Assembly (NCBI GenBank): GCA_002189035.1
Contig: CM007991.1
Coordinates: 1,054,001 to 1,118,000 of the forward strand
Direction: 5' to 3'
From: Utricularia gibba
Lineage: Eukaryota; Streptophyta; Magnoliopsida; Lamiales; Lentibulariaceae
Length of the DNA stretch: 64,000 nt
Positions 53,694-64,000 of the stretch are shown here, in pieces; position 1 is the stretch's first letter; each line of letters begins with the position of its first letter. The notes beneath the pieces are model-generated. The model was not told the DNA's origin, searched no databases, and saw only the letters and a list, made by a program, of their open reading frames with translations. The translations under genes were made by a program, and so were the position numbers.

Positions 53694-54903
53694 TCATAGT
53701 TCCATCTTCGAGCTGCCCAACTGGCTGAACAAGATTGCCATGTCCATTCCCTGTACCATCGTGGGCACCACCATATCATAGGGGCAAGACTTGGAGAAGC
53801 CTTTGTTTCCTGATTTCTTGACTTTCTGGATACACCTTTTGAACTTCTCATGACAGTTAATGCTATTTAGACCTGCAGAATGTACAAATTGATAGTATCA
53901 GCTAACCACTGCATCCCTAACTAAGGGAATTTATCATAGCAGTGCAAAACTAATAATAAAGAGAAGAGCATGTTCCATTTGCCACAACATGGAAAAACAG
54001 TGAAAGCCCTTTGAACATAGATGTAGTGTATACATGCATTGGAAGAGCTCCATATCACTGGAGAAGTCTAAATTTGCATCAAACCTTGACCCTTTTCCTC
54101 ATATTCAACACACTAAATCATCTAACCAATTTATCATGCTCATTATCACTCAGGAGTCTAATTTTCATCCACTTCTCTCACACAATGCATACAACAAGAT
54201 CTAAACAAATTTTTCAACATTGGCATGAGCTTAATATAACTCAGAGATCTAAACTGGACACACAAAAAAAAAAATTAATTTTATCCTCTTACACTGCACA
54301 TTACTAGAGCCAACCAACTCACCAAAACCAGAACAAGGTGAACATCACTCGGGAGGCTAATGTGTTTCAAGGGTTCAGTTTTCTCTCACACATTGCACAC
54401 ATCAAGATCCAGCCAACTTGTGGGCACCTCAAAAATGAGCTCAATATCAAGTGATTATGAAAATAGTTACCACGTTTTCCAACACATTCATCATGGATCT
54501 TGCAGCAAGCATCGAGATCATCACAAGGTTTTTCCCCTGGGCATCCAGTCCATCCCACTCCACAGTACTTCCCATACCTGATTCCTAACGCTGAATCGAA
54601 TACAACAGACAAAACCAAACATATTTTTGTGATTGTTAATCAGGGCAAGATCAAGAACTGTGAGAAGAATATAAAATGGCGCTAACCATTACAGTTCTCT
54701 GCGACGCATGTTTTGGAGCAACTGACCTATGATCAACAAGCGAAAATTTTCAATATATATGAGTACGATCGGTTATGAAATTGATTGAAATGAAACAAGA
54801 AGAGCAATGGGATTGCCTCGGAGTCGGAGGAGAGGGACTGAGCAATTCCGAGGAACAAGAAAGCGGCAGCAATGCCTGCAATGATCGACGACCGCCGCGA
54901 CAT
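53694..54903 (-). CDS. PLA2-ALPHA: secretory phospholipase A2 (plant PLA2-alpha type)
   Basis: Four exons: signal peptide exon (54903 down to about 54820: SIIAGIAAAFLFLGIAQSLSS), a short exon near 54687-54725 (CSKTCVAENCN), the catalytic exon 54471-54592, and the last exon 53694 to about 53873. The calcium loop YCGVGWTGCPGEKPCDDLD runs into the active site DACCKIHDECVG with the His-Asp pair. The C-terminal part, CHEKFKRCIQKVKKSGNKGFS and CPYDMVVPTMVQGMDMAI, ends in KMEL and a stop at 53694. Plant sPLA2s release the sn-2 fatty acid of phospholipids in the secretory pathway and apoplast; the twelve-Cys pattern looks complete. KMEL is close to the K/HDEL retrieval signal, so ER/Golgi residence is plausible. 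The gene diverges from the prolidase gene only 223 bases away. Confidence 0.93.
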
Positions 54904-55126
54904 CCTCTCAAGATCTCACCTTGGCGACTATTCTATAAATTAGCATAACACTCGAAAGTCAGAGCTCCACGATTCGAAGGCCGAAAGCAAGTTGATTGTG
55001 AATTCAGGCCAACTTTGACCATCCCCTACTGTGTAGGCGCCTTGATTACCAAAATTGAAAAAGAGGAGGTGCCATAGTGAAATCTCAAAAGTGATTCATT
55101 CTCCCATGTAAACCGCCGTTCCAGAA
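54904..55126. promoter_or_regulatory. compact bidirectional promoter of PLA2 and prolidase
   Basis: 223 bases separate the two divergent ATGs. On the + strand TATAAAT at 54934-54940 would place the prolidase transcription start at about 54965, so its TATA box sits only about 30 bases from the PLA2 start codon. I see no clear TATA on the minus strand. Both genes must share this DNA for initiation and 5' UTR. Confidence 0.55.
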
Positions 55127-58100
55127 ATGGCTTCTCCTCCGTCTTCTCTGTCTCCACCCAAAGTGCCCATTGAACTATTCGAGTTGAACCGCAAGAAGCT
55201 ATTAGATTCTTTGCTTCATCACCTCTCTATCTCTTCTCTTCCTCTTCATGGATTTATCCTTCTCCAGGTATCGGTTTTGTTGTAGTTAAAATTTCCTAAA
55301 TTTTTCCGTGGATTTTGATGTAATCTCAGTTTTTGATTCCATAGGGTGGACTAGAGGAGACCCGGCACTGCACTGATCATGTTGAATTGTTCAGGTACTC
55401 TCTTTTACAAATTTTCGATGCTGTTTAGATGCAGGAGTGTTTGATCCTGTGCACTTCGGAAAAGTCCAGACAGGAGAGCTATTTTGCTTACTTGTTTGGA
55501 GTACAGGAGCCTGGGTTTTATGGAGCTATCGTAAGTGAAACCCCTCGTGTTTGAGAATTTTTCTATTAGATTTCATCAAATGGGTATGTGTATTTATGAT
55601 GTACTGGAAACTGTTGGACATGATATACGAAGAAAATACTTTGAAGTTTTTTTAATATTATATGGTTTTGACGTGGTCATATAGAGATAAGATGAAGGTT
55701 TCAGTTTGCTTGGGTTGAGGAGCCCTTAAGTGATGACCTGTTATGGTATTGGAGAAGAGGGATATCATAAACATAGTTTAAAGTTCAGAAATTTTCTATC
55801 GGCCTGACTTGGTTTCTAAATGAAGGATGTGTCAAGCGGGTCATCAATACTTTTTGCTCCAAGACTACCAGCTGATTATGCAGTTTGGATGGGAGAAGTC
55901 AAGCCACTGTCCTATTTCAAGGTGAATGACCAGTATTCTATACATATATCAACTGTTTTTCGGTGTCAGTATGCATTTCTCGTTTACAGGAGAAATACAT
56001 GGTGACCTCTGTCTTTTACAACGATGAGATTACAAAAGTTCTGCTACACCAATACCATGGGAGTGGAAAGCCATTGCTTTACCTCTTGCATGGGCTCAAT
56101 ACTGACAGCAATAATTTCTCCAAACCTGCAAGTTTCGAGGTTCTTAATTTTTTTTTTTACTTGAATGATATCTAATGAAAGGTCAAAGTTGGATCTTTTT
56201 TTTTTCTTACGTCAATTTAGGGTATTGACAACTTTGAAGTTGATCTAATTTCTTTGCATCCGGTTTTGACTGAGTGTCGTGTCATAAAGTCACCACTTGA
56301 ACTCGCACTCATCCAATTTGCTAATGACATAAGCTCTGAAGCTCATGTGGAGGTAGGCATTCTAAACTAGTTATATTTTCATTCTTACCATTTAATACTT
56401 GGGATGTGGTTTTCATTGCAGTGTCGTATGAGCTGGAAAGAGATTTTTGTTTTTTTCTCCTCTGTTATGTTATGTTATGTGCTTTTTTGTGGGCTGGGAT
56501 TTTATTTGTTCTCACCTTGTTATGCAGTTTAGCAAATCAATAGCTTTTTCACAGCAATTCCTCATTGCATAATTATGAATGTGCATAACAATTTGAAACC
56601 TTTACATGATATATATTTTTTGAGTAGGTTATGAGGAAAGCAAAAGTGGGGATGAAAGAGTATCAGCTGGAAAGCTTGTTCCTTCATCACACGTACATGT
56701 ATGGTGGTTGTCGACACTGTTCATATACATGTATATGTGCAACTGGTGGCAACAGGTAGCTTTTTTCCTCTGAGTTCCATTTTTGTTAGAATGTTATTCC
56801 CCAACAAAAGTATGATGTCCAGGTGGTTAATTAGCATGCACTCTTTGACCCTTTGACAATTGGAAACAATGTGAATTGTATGTCCAGAGAATTAGGGAAA
56901 AATTTAATATTTCTTTCTGCAGTGCCGTCCTGCACTATGGTCATGCAGCAGCGCCTAATGATAAGGTACGGTAATATTTGGTCTTTCTGGATTCTAGCCA
57001 TAAAATTTGTGCTTTCAGTGTTAACAAATGGTACATCAGGAGACATGCTTTATAAAATTTTGATTGAATTTTTTAGGCACTAGGAACAGGCTATAGCGGC
57101 TTTATAGAATCAGCTTTATTTCTAACATCACTCTATCACTGGTCCTTGTAGACTTTGGAGTCTGGTGACATGGCCTTACTTGATATGGGAGCTGAATACC
57201 ATTTTTATGGTTCAGACATAACATGCTCCTTCCCGGTGAGAATAGAAATATGATCATTTCTAGATCTGTACATGTGTAAATTCTATGATATTCACGAATG
57301 TGTAAACTTTTTAGTGACATCTGACAGTGTAGCCGTTTCCATATGTACTAAGGTTGAGGTCTATTAATGATGTAATTTGACCGTGCATGCAGGTCAATGG
57401 GAAATTTACCCACAATCAATCTCTTGTGTATAATGTGAGAAATTCTATCTCGTTGTTTACTTAGTGACTGGAGATCATTGAAGTGATCTAAGTGTCTGAG
57501 ATTCTTGTTCTCCACATTAGGCTGTCCTTTCCGCACATGATGCTGTCATATCTAGTATGCGGCCTGGAGTAAGCTGGGTTGATATGCACAAGTAATGTCC
57601 CACGTCATTAATGGGCAGTTGCTTTCTTGATTAACTTGTAAAAGTTTATTCATCTAGTAGTTGTTTACCAGCATTTTTATCACTTTCTTTGGTTTTCAGG
57701 CTGGCTGAAAAAAGAATTCTGGAGTCACTTACAGGAGTAATCCTTGTTGGGTATGCATGTGGTTCGTTTGCATGACTTAAGATTCCTTACTGGATCCTGA
57801 CCTGGACCTTTCATTCGAATACTTGAAGTAATGCTGATGATATGGTTCGTGAAAGACTGGGTGCTGTTTTTATGCCTCATGGCTTGGGACACCTTTTAGG
57901 AATTGATACTCATGATCCTGGGGGCTATCCAAAGGTAGTATGAATGGCTTGTTTCAGTATATATATTACCCGTGATTTCTATGATTTTGAAACACTGTAA
58001 AAGGACTTGACGCTCTGAAGCTCGTGACTTAGGGAACTGAGAGATGCAAGGACCCTGGACTCAATGCTTTGCGTACCGGTAGAGAACTGTTGGAGGGAAT

Positions 58101-58643
58101 GGTAAAAAGTTCATATACAAAGCCAAATTATTTTCATTCACAATTACCAATCAGATGTTTAACTTTTTGACCCTGCACTATAAAATAGCCATCTGTTTTT
58201 TTTTTTAATGCTCTTCTTAAGCTATTGTATAAACATGGCTGTTGTAGAGATGCTCTGAGATGATATATCTACAGGTGATAACGGTGGAGCCTGGATGCTA
58301 TTTTATTGATTACTTGCTCCTTCCTGCACTTGAAAATCCTCAGACATCCAAGTTTTTCATCCGTGATGAGGTTCACAGATTCAGAGGTTTCGGCGGTGTC
58401 CGAATCGAAAGTGATGTGGTAACATCTCTGTCTCCCTTCCAATTTAAACTCGGATTCGAAAGCATGTTTAGCCTAATGATGAATGATCCAACAATGCTCG
58501 CTCTCTAAGTGTTATGTTGGTTGCCTCTGCAGTATGTTACTTCGGATGGTTGTATAAACATGACCAAGTGCCCAAGGGAAATACAAGATATCGAGAGAGT
58601 CATGGCAGGTGCTCCCTGGCCAATCAAGCAAAGTGGCCTGTAA
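55127..58643 (+). CDS. PEPD: Xaa-Pro dipeptidase (prolidase), M24B
   Basis: About fifteen exons, near 490 residues. The start [18 protein letters not shown] is followed by the aminopeptidase P N-terminal domain ([37 protein letters not shown]). The pita-bread catalytic domain follows with metal ligands in [20 protein letters not shown] (two Asp), [14 protein letters not shown] (His), TVEPGCYF (Glu) and [10 protein letters not shown] (Glu). It ends [10 protein letters not shown] at 58643. Prolidase cleaves dipeptides with C-terminal proline or hydroxyproline in the cytosol and recycles proline; two metal ions are expected since all five ligands are present. There is no targeting peptide. Length and motif order match plant and animal PEPD. 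Confidence 0.94.
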
Positions 58644-58867
58644 AAGGTAGGTGCCATGAGTTTCTTCTCTCTGATGTGTGTTTTACAGGCAAAACATAGT
58701 TTTTCTGGAACATTATATGCTTTTTAAGTATATCTGTTGCCTCTTATACAAATACAAATACAAACAACCTCGGAGATTGAGAGATACTGTGAAACCCCTG
58801 GCTAATTAAAATCAGTTAGAACACTAACATTGTCTTCTAGTATACTGGAAACAATGAAGAAGGAAGT
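58644..58867. other. convergent 3' UTR interval
   Basis: The stop codons of the prolidase (+) and Canopy-like (-) genes are about 225 bases apart. Typical plant 3' UTRs are of this length, so overlap of the two transcripts is likely. No gene is seen. Confidence 0.5.
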
Positions 58868-60426
58868 TCAGAGTTCACCATTTTTCTTTTTCTTCTTACC
58901 CCGGCCCTTGTTTTTCAACCTTCCCGACCACTGTTTTAATCTGCTCCAAGCTTTATTTGCATGATGTTTCAGTTTCTGAGTAAACTCTGTTGCAACTCTC
59001 GGTATCTTCTCTTTCCAATCGTACTTCTTTTCCTTTTGTCTCTCTTTCTCTTTCAGAGCTTTTCCCTGCAAAAGGTTAATTAACATGGGCGGTAAAGGTG
59101 TGGTTTATGCTAGCAGTTTCGAAAAATGAGGCAAGCTCTCACCAGCTTGGATGTTAAATCATCATCGTCCTCTTCATCATCACCTTCTTCATCATCAAAA
59201 TTCTGGCGCATCAAGTCTTCTCGTGAGTACATCTTCATTCCAGGTGCTCCTGGTAATCCCTGGAAAGAATATAGTTTTAGGTGATATATCCTTCGCTTTA
59301 ACCAAACACACTTGGTGTCAGTGAGACCATCTACCTCCATAGATCTCATTAAATTTTCCATTTCAGCTTCTTTTGCTGATTTCTCCATAAAGGGTTCTCC
59401 TGGTATCCTATCCTGGCATACATAAGAAAGGAGGATTAAGTACATGACTGAACTCGTTCCGATCATAAGAATATATGGGAAAAAGGCATCAAGTACAAGA
59501 CCGGAGATCACTTCCGGCATAAGAATATGAAGCAAAGCTTGTAATGTACCTTGGGAACTGGTGGTGGTTCTGAAACGCATGCCTCAGTTAGGTCCTTGCA
59601 GATGAAATTCACCAAAGACTCAATCCGAGGCTTTTTTTGTATGCATACTCAGCTACATCTGTGTCAGAATAGCCCAAAACCTGTTGGAGGCAAAAAAAAT
59701 ATATATGAATCATCACAGTTTCCTGGTATCCGTAACACTCCAAAATACTTGCAAGAATCCGGAAAATGGGCATTTGATAACAAAAGGGATCACAAATCGA
59801 CGAGCCTTGAGACATGTCAATTTTTCTAAAGGGACAGCCTACCTCCTCGCAAGCTCGCTCTATCGTCTTGCACTCCGAATTACAGTGTCCTTCGGAATTT
59901 TGTTCCACAAGCTTGACACAAGAATCCACGGAGTTATTCCCATTTCCAAACAGTGTACAAGAATCCAAACAGGGCTAGTAAGCAACACTTGCATGCATAC
60001 ATACCTTCAGCTTATCCCCCTGTTCTACAATGTCAATTTTAAGAATCCAATCAGCTTCTTTTTTCTTCAGATTACACAAATTCTCAGCAATCTGAATAAT
60101 CTCAAGCTCCGATATCTGCTCCCAGTACGCAAAAGACATTGTGGTCAAAACACCGGCGGAGAAATTAAATCAGGAAAACACAACCCAGTTCAATAAAAAA
60201 GAAGATTCACCTTTTTAGGAGCGATCTCAGCTTCCTTCGAGAGGACCTGTTTATGGAGCTGAGACGCCAACTTCTCACAAACTTGGCATTTTATGTATGG
60301 GATGTCTGCTTTTCTCGCCAATCCCGCTGGTTTCTTAGCGCAATCGGATGTCGGAACCCAACAACATAACAGCATCAATAGCGGAAATAAGCATAAAAAG
60401 AATGAGTTTTTATCAGACGCCGCCAT
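58868..60426 (-). CDS. Canopy / TLR4-regulator-MIR-interacting MSAP family ER protein
   Basis: About six exons. The start MAASDKNSFFLCLFPLLMLLCCWVP is a signal peptide, then KKPAGLARKADIPYIKCQVCEKLASQLHKQV opens a saposin-like DUF3456 domain. Cysteines continue in LCNLKKKE, GHCNSECKTIERACEEV and FICKDLTEACVSEPPP, giving the six-Cys Canopy pattern. A linker (EAEMENLMRSME, then GMKMYSREDLM) leads into an acidic run and a very basic tail (KHHANKAWSRLKQW, ending GRGKKKKKNGEL) with the stop at 58868. Animal Canopy proteins act as ER co-chaperones for TLR4 and growth-factor receptors. Plants have single-copy relatives (At1g42480 in Arabidopsis), whose client is unknown. The basic tail suggests binding to an acidic partner (inference). 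Convergent with prolidase, divergent from CutA. Confidence 0.9.
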
Positions 60427-61533
60427 TGAAATGCAGCAGAGCCGCTCGCACAATCGGCACACACAGCCGCCACTACTGCAGTTGCAGAGATAGATCAACA
60501 TTGAACCATGAACGCCTGAAGCGGCGTCGTTTTCACATCGACATGGACTCTTTACTACATTTACGTGGTATACATCTTCCAATTGGTTCACTAGATCCAC
60601 GTCAGATGATGGCTTTTCACACGTTGACTTTGACTTCCTCCCCTTCTGCCACGTCACAAAATCATATAATTTAACACTCTATAAATAATTAAAAGCAATG
60701 CAAAGAAGCCCAATTGAATTATCGGACTGGGCTTAACTCGTTTAACGTCCGTACGTAAAAGAGAATTGAATTTCAGCCCAGATCAGTGCAATTTAAGCCT
60801 GTTTAATTATTGCTTCGGCCCAGAAGTGGCCCGTACGTGTCTTAAGAGATGATCTTGGGAAGCCCGATCCGGCCTTTTCTACGGTGGGCTGTTACTTGTT
60901 ACCTTTCCGGGAGGCGGAGAACAAGAAGACACCACGCGAGGTGACTCTCTCTTGATTCGGTTCGTGTCGAAGATGATAGTCGTATTCGATCTTGGATTCT
61001 ATTTCAAACCTGATTTTTTGTTTCAGCGTCCCTATTTTCTCTAAATATTGTTCTGTTCGTTTTGTACCGCTGCTTGCGATTGATTCTGCAGTTTGGATAC
61101 TGAATTTTTTCCTTGTTGACAAGTGTATTTTCAAGAAAAATGTATAGCTGTATGAGTCTATCAATTTTTTTTTTCCAGAAGCATTCTTTTGTACAGAATG
61201 GCATTCTTGGGACTGACTTTTTTTCGACTTTCGACGGTAGTTCCTTGAGATGTATTTTCTGTATACTTTTCCTGGTTCCGTTGATATCAAGCTGTCAATG
61301 GGATTCCCTATGTCAGTAGATTGGGGCTTTTCCTTTTTTTTGTCCGGTTTATGACATGAAATTAAGAGTTGACTTAAATGGACATGAGAGTTTCTACTGT
61401 ATTTATCAAAAATATTAGCCCTTATTGACTAACGTAATTCGTAGGAATGGGTCAGTGATGAAAGACTCAGTTTTTTACTTCAGTAATCCCTTTTTTATTT
61501 GAACCTTTTTTAGTTTGTCTCAGGTAATGTGGC
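60427..61533 (+). other. divergent promoter and spliced 5' UTR of CutA gene
   Basis: 60427-60860 should hold both promoters. 60890-61530 looks like leader exon plus a long leader intron ending at ctcag near 61522. Minus frames at 60892-61290 have no homologue and lie within the intron. Confidence 0.45.
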
Positions 61534-62935
61534 ATGCGTACAAAACCAATTTCAATGGAATTAAAGCTTTCATCCCTTGTCTCCTCAGTGGTTCCTCGTA
61601 GATTGCCACTGGTGGGTGCTATTTGCATGTTTGGGTTGGGTATTTCGAGTCTTGTTTTGCCATACAGTATAGCTTCGCCCCCCTCTTTTGTTCCCCTAAT
61701 TAGGTAATTTTGCGCTAAAATTGCTTAATTTGTATTAGTTTTCCTAGTTTTGCATCTCAAGGTAAGGATTAAAAATTTGTGGTCGTGATGTCACTGATTT
61801 ATGCAGTTCCAGATTTAGTGCACGAACGCCAGACAGGGGAGTGCGTACTGTCAAAATGGAAGCAAACCACACGGTTGTACCCAGCATTGTTGTCTACGTT
61901 ACTGTTCCAAACAAAGAAGCAGGTATTCTCCCTTTCTATTTTCATATTGCTGTGGAGTTTTCCAGGATCAAGTGGTTCCAGTATGCTTTCATATCTTTTA
62001 TAGGGTTCAGACATGCGTTTTTTTATCTTCATTCAGTCATTTGTTCATGATCATCTATTAGTCTTCAGATTGTTTCACATTATGAGACATGTAATTGTTT
62101 CCATTCTTTCCAGCATATAGGGGTGTTTTGAACACCATGTTAATAAATTTGAAGGGTAATATATATATAAAAAAAAAAAGAGAGAGAGAGAGAGCATTTC
62201 AAACAGCTCACCTTTTGAAAATATTTGAACAAAGGTCTAAGGATATCTTAAGATGTCAAAGTGTCAGGATCTGGAGTTTAAGGGGGCATTTGCACAACCT
62301 TTTGACCTTGTAAAACTCCAAATAATGATGATTTTGCATTAATCATTTCATAATTCTTGGCCAACATTTTGTTCCTCGTTCGGTTTTTTTTTTCTTTAAT
62401 GCAGGAATAAAACTTGCTCAAAGCATAGTGAAAGAGCGGCTTGCTGCCTGTGTTAATCGTGTACCAGGCGAGTTCTTTCATTTTGCTCTTTTTGTTTCGT
62501 CAACTGCATGTATGAGGAATGGTGTTTTCATCACTGTTACTATGGAACTGACACTATATATACGTACTCAAAACATTGAAATGCAGGTGTTGAATCCGTC
62601 TATGAGTGGAATGGTGAGGTTAGTATGACTGTAAAGACTTAGAATGCATCCCGTACATTCTTCTTTGTTCAAGGCTTCATCTGAAACAGATACAAACCGA
62701 CTCCGAAGAGTTGCTGATAATCAAGACTCGTGAATCACTTCTGGGACCATTAACAGAGCATGTTAAAGCAAATCACGAGTATGAGTAAGTGCTAATTTGG
62801 AATCAACAAGGTGTAGCAACACTTATGGAGAATGATCCGCACATTTTTTACAGGGTCCCCGAGGTGATTTCGCTGCCCATAACTGGTGGAAACTTACAAT
62901 ATCTCGAATGGATAAAAAAGAGCACAAGGGATTAG
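61534..62935 (+). CDS. CUTA: CutA1 divalent-cation tolerance protein, plastid-type
   Basis: About five exons, near 180 residues. Exon 1 (about 61534-61710) encodes an N-terminal extension rich in Ser and hydrophobics (MELKLSSLVSSVVPRRLPLVGAI), consistent with organelle targeting or a membrane anchor. It joins AG|A to FSARTPDRGVRTVKMEANH. The CutA core then runs VPSIVVYVTVPNKEAGIKLAQSIVKERLAACVNRVPG, VESVYEWNGE, IQTDSEELLIIKTRESLLGPLTEHVKANHEYEVPEVISLPI, and LEWIKKSTRD with the stop at 62933-62935. CutA forms very stable trimers; plant forms bind copper and are reported in chloroplasts. Two starts (MRTK or MELK) are possible. The intron after VNRVPG begins GC (62468) and not GT, a GC-AG intron. 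The first acceptor has an alternative site six bases upstream that keeps frame. Confidence 0.93.
62159..62194 (+). repeat. compound (AT)n-A-(GA)n microsatellite
   Basis: A run of AT repeats, an A tract and a GA repeat lie in an intron of the CutA gene. Such compound repeats are length-variable and may be polymorphic. Confidence 0.8.
62468..62586 (+). other. GC-AG intron in CutA gene
   Basis: The exon ends CGTGTACCAG and the intron starts GCGAGT; it ends TGCAG before GTGTTGAATCC. Only this pairing keeps the conserved RVPG-VESVYEW core intact. GC-AG introns are a small minority in plants. Confidence 0.75.
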
Positions 62936-63256
62936 GTTAGTTGCCCCCCTTGGATCCATCTAGTACTGCACATTTCCTTCACATCTGTAATGGCACCTCA
63001 TGGCATTTCCTCTCACCCTGTAACTGAAACTCAAAATAAGGTTTGATGGGAAAATGTTCACCATTTGAGAAGTATACTGCTGATATGATTGCTTCGAATC
63101 AAAGGTTTAGGTGTAAAGTCATATTTGCTCTGCTCAATGCGAATCTTTTCCTTGCATTAAAAAGCTGTTGAGCATCGAATAAATCCGATGCACTGACTTT
63201 AATTCACCATTACAGAGACCCTGTTTCTCCCCATCCCTATCAGCTGTTTCTCCGGC
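62936..63256 (+). other. CutA 3' UTR and tetraspanin promoter/leader
   Basis: About 320 bases between two + strand genes. No coding sequence is visible. The tetraspanin leader must lie in the last part. Confidence 0.45.
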
Positions 63257-64000
63257 ATGGCCCTGAGCCACAGCGTCACTGCTTCCCTCAACTTCATCGC
63301 CCTCATGTGCTCCATCCCGATAATCTCCACCGGCATCTGGCTCTCCTTCGACCGTGACAACGACTGCGTGGGCTGGCTCCGGTGGCCGTTTACCATCATC
63401 GGAGCAGCCTTCCTTGTAGCCACCCTGCTGGGATTCCTGGGAGCATACTTCACCAAAAAGGGCCTCCTCCGCCTCTATCTGGTCTGCATGCTTATGCTCC
63501 TCGTCCTACTCCTCGTTCTCCTCGTCCTCGCTAACGGAGTCGCCGCCCCCAGCGGTGCGCAAGCCGTTCCCGGGGCGGCGTTCCAGGAGTACAGACTGGA
63601 CGGATTCTCATCCTGGCTGAGGGAGCAGGTTTACTGGGACGGGATCAGGAGGTGTGTAGCGGACTCCGGCGTCTGTGAGAGGCTGAACCGTAGGGTGGTT
63701 TCCAGTTCCCAATTCTTCGCCACAGAGCTATCTCCAATTGAGGTAATAATTCCAGTTACTATATTTTACCTGCTTTTTTAAAAGCTTATTTATCTTCAAT
63801 TTCCATTATTATAATATTATTTCAAATAGGATTTTTTTTTATTTTTAAGAATTTATATAAACTGAAATTCTATTTTATTAAAATAAATCATTTTTATTTT
63901 GAACATGGTTCGGAGTGGGGTATAACAGTCATTTCATCTTTTTGGTGTAGTCGGGATGCTGCAAGCCTCCACTGGTCTGCGGTTTCCAATACTGCAGCCC
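63257..64000 (+). CDS. plant tetraspanin (TET family), 3' truncated by window
   Basis: Exon 1 (63257-63742) encodes the first membrane span (SVTASLNFIALMCSIPIISTGIWL), the second (WPFTIIGAAFLVATLLGFLGAYF), the third (LLRLYLVCMLMLLVLLLVLLVLANG) and the start of the large extracellular loop. Exon 2 starts at 63951 after gtgtag with SGCCKPPLVCGFQYCSP. GCCKPP is the plant tetraspanin version of the CCG motif. The fourth span and tail lie beyond the window. Tetraspanins organise membrane microdomains and plant members act in development and exosome release. The coding exon is markedly GC-richer than neighbouring genes. Best guess is a TET10/TET11-like clade, without certainty. Confidence 0.9.

Noticed and set aside
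59684-60196. 170-codon + frame opposite the Canopy gene
   Set aside because: It is antisense to verified exons and introns of the Canopy-family gene and has no family resemblance.
20566-60426. A biosynthetic gene cluster
   Set aside because: The GH3 enzyme, dioxygenase, PLA2 and peptidases belong to unrelated primary functions and no scaffold enzyme with tailoring partners is present.
60892-61290. 132-codon minus frame in the CutA leader intron
   Set aside because: No homology, charged low-complexity translation, and it lies within a region best read as a leader intron.
63199-63456. Minus frame over the tetraspanin exon
   Set aside because: GC-rich exons of this kind leave long antisense frames open; no domain is present.

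Overview
This is nuclear DNA of a flowering plant, most likely a eudicot. Genes are split by many short AT-rich introns with GT/AG borders, intergenic DNA is AT-rich, and nearly every protein has a recognisable plant relative (UBP12/13, plant cysteine oxidase, TRANSPARENT TESTA 9, WVD2-like, plant secretory PLA2, a plant tetraspanin). I see no bacterial, organellar, viral or intact transposon sequence. The species cannot be fixed from the sequence alone. Gene models were built by joining conserved peptide blocks at plausible splice sites, so the outer CDS limits are firmer than individual exon borders.

Layout. 1-6.4 kb: a possible last exon of an upstream + gene, a WVD2-like microtubule protein (-), an AT-rich gap with a diverged duplicated block carrying MYB-type AACGG motifs, and a small lysine-rich protein (-) behind a TATA box and GC-rich promoter repeats. 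6.4-15.8 kb: a complete UBP12/13-type deubiquitinase (+), a tRNA-Arg(CCT), and a SAM-domain protein (-). 16-27 kb: a secreted GH3 beta-glucosidase (-), an LRR receptor-like pseudokinase (-), then a long AT-rich gap. 27.8-39.4 kb: plant cysteine oxidase (+), a TT9/GFS9/CLEC16A-like trafficking protein (-), and HAT1-type histone acetyltransferase (+). 41-50 kb: an M16 PQQL-like zinc protease (+) and a seven-span membrane protein (-). 50.5-64 kb: a PHD-SWIB-Plus3 chromatin protein (+), secretory phospholipase A2 (-), Xaa-Pro dipeptidase (+), a Canopy/MIR-interacting saposin-like ER protein (-), CutA (+) and a tetraspanin cut by the window end (+).

The genes are mostly unrelated housekeeping and signalling loci and do not form a metabolic cluster. 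HAT1 next to the PQQL-like protease matches, as far as I recall, the Arabidopsis neighbours At5g56740/At5g56730, suggesting an old syntenic block. Several pairs are tightly divergent (PLA2/prolidase, about 220 bp between start codons) or convergent (prolidase/Canopy; SWIB/PLA2), so shared promoters and overlapping 3' ends are likely.

I found no convincing new multi-gene system. The best second-look items are the PLA2/prolidase bidirectional promoter, a KMEL tail on the PLA2, a stop-free 78-nt intron in UBP12 encoding a Cys-rich insert, a GC-AG intron in CutA, a changed acetyl-CoA-site neighbourhood in HAT1, a hydrophobic tail on the PQQL-like protease, and orphan promoter-like or coding-like islands in the intergenic DNA.
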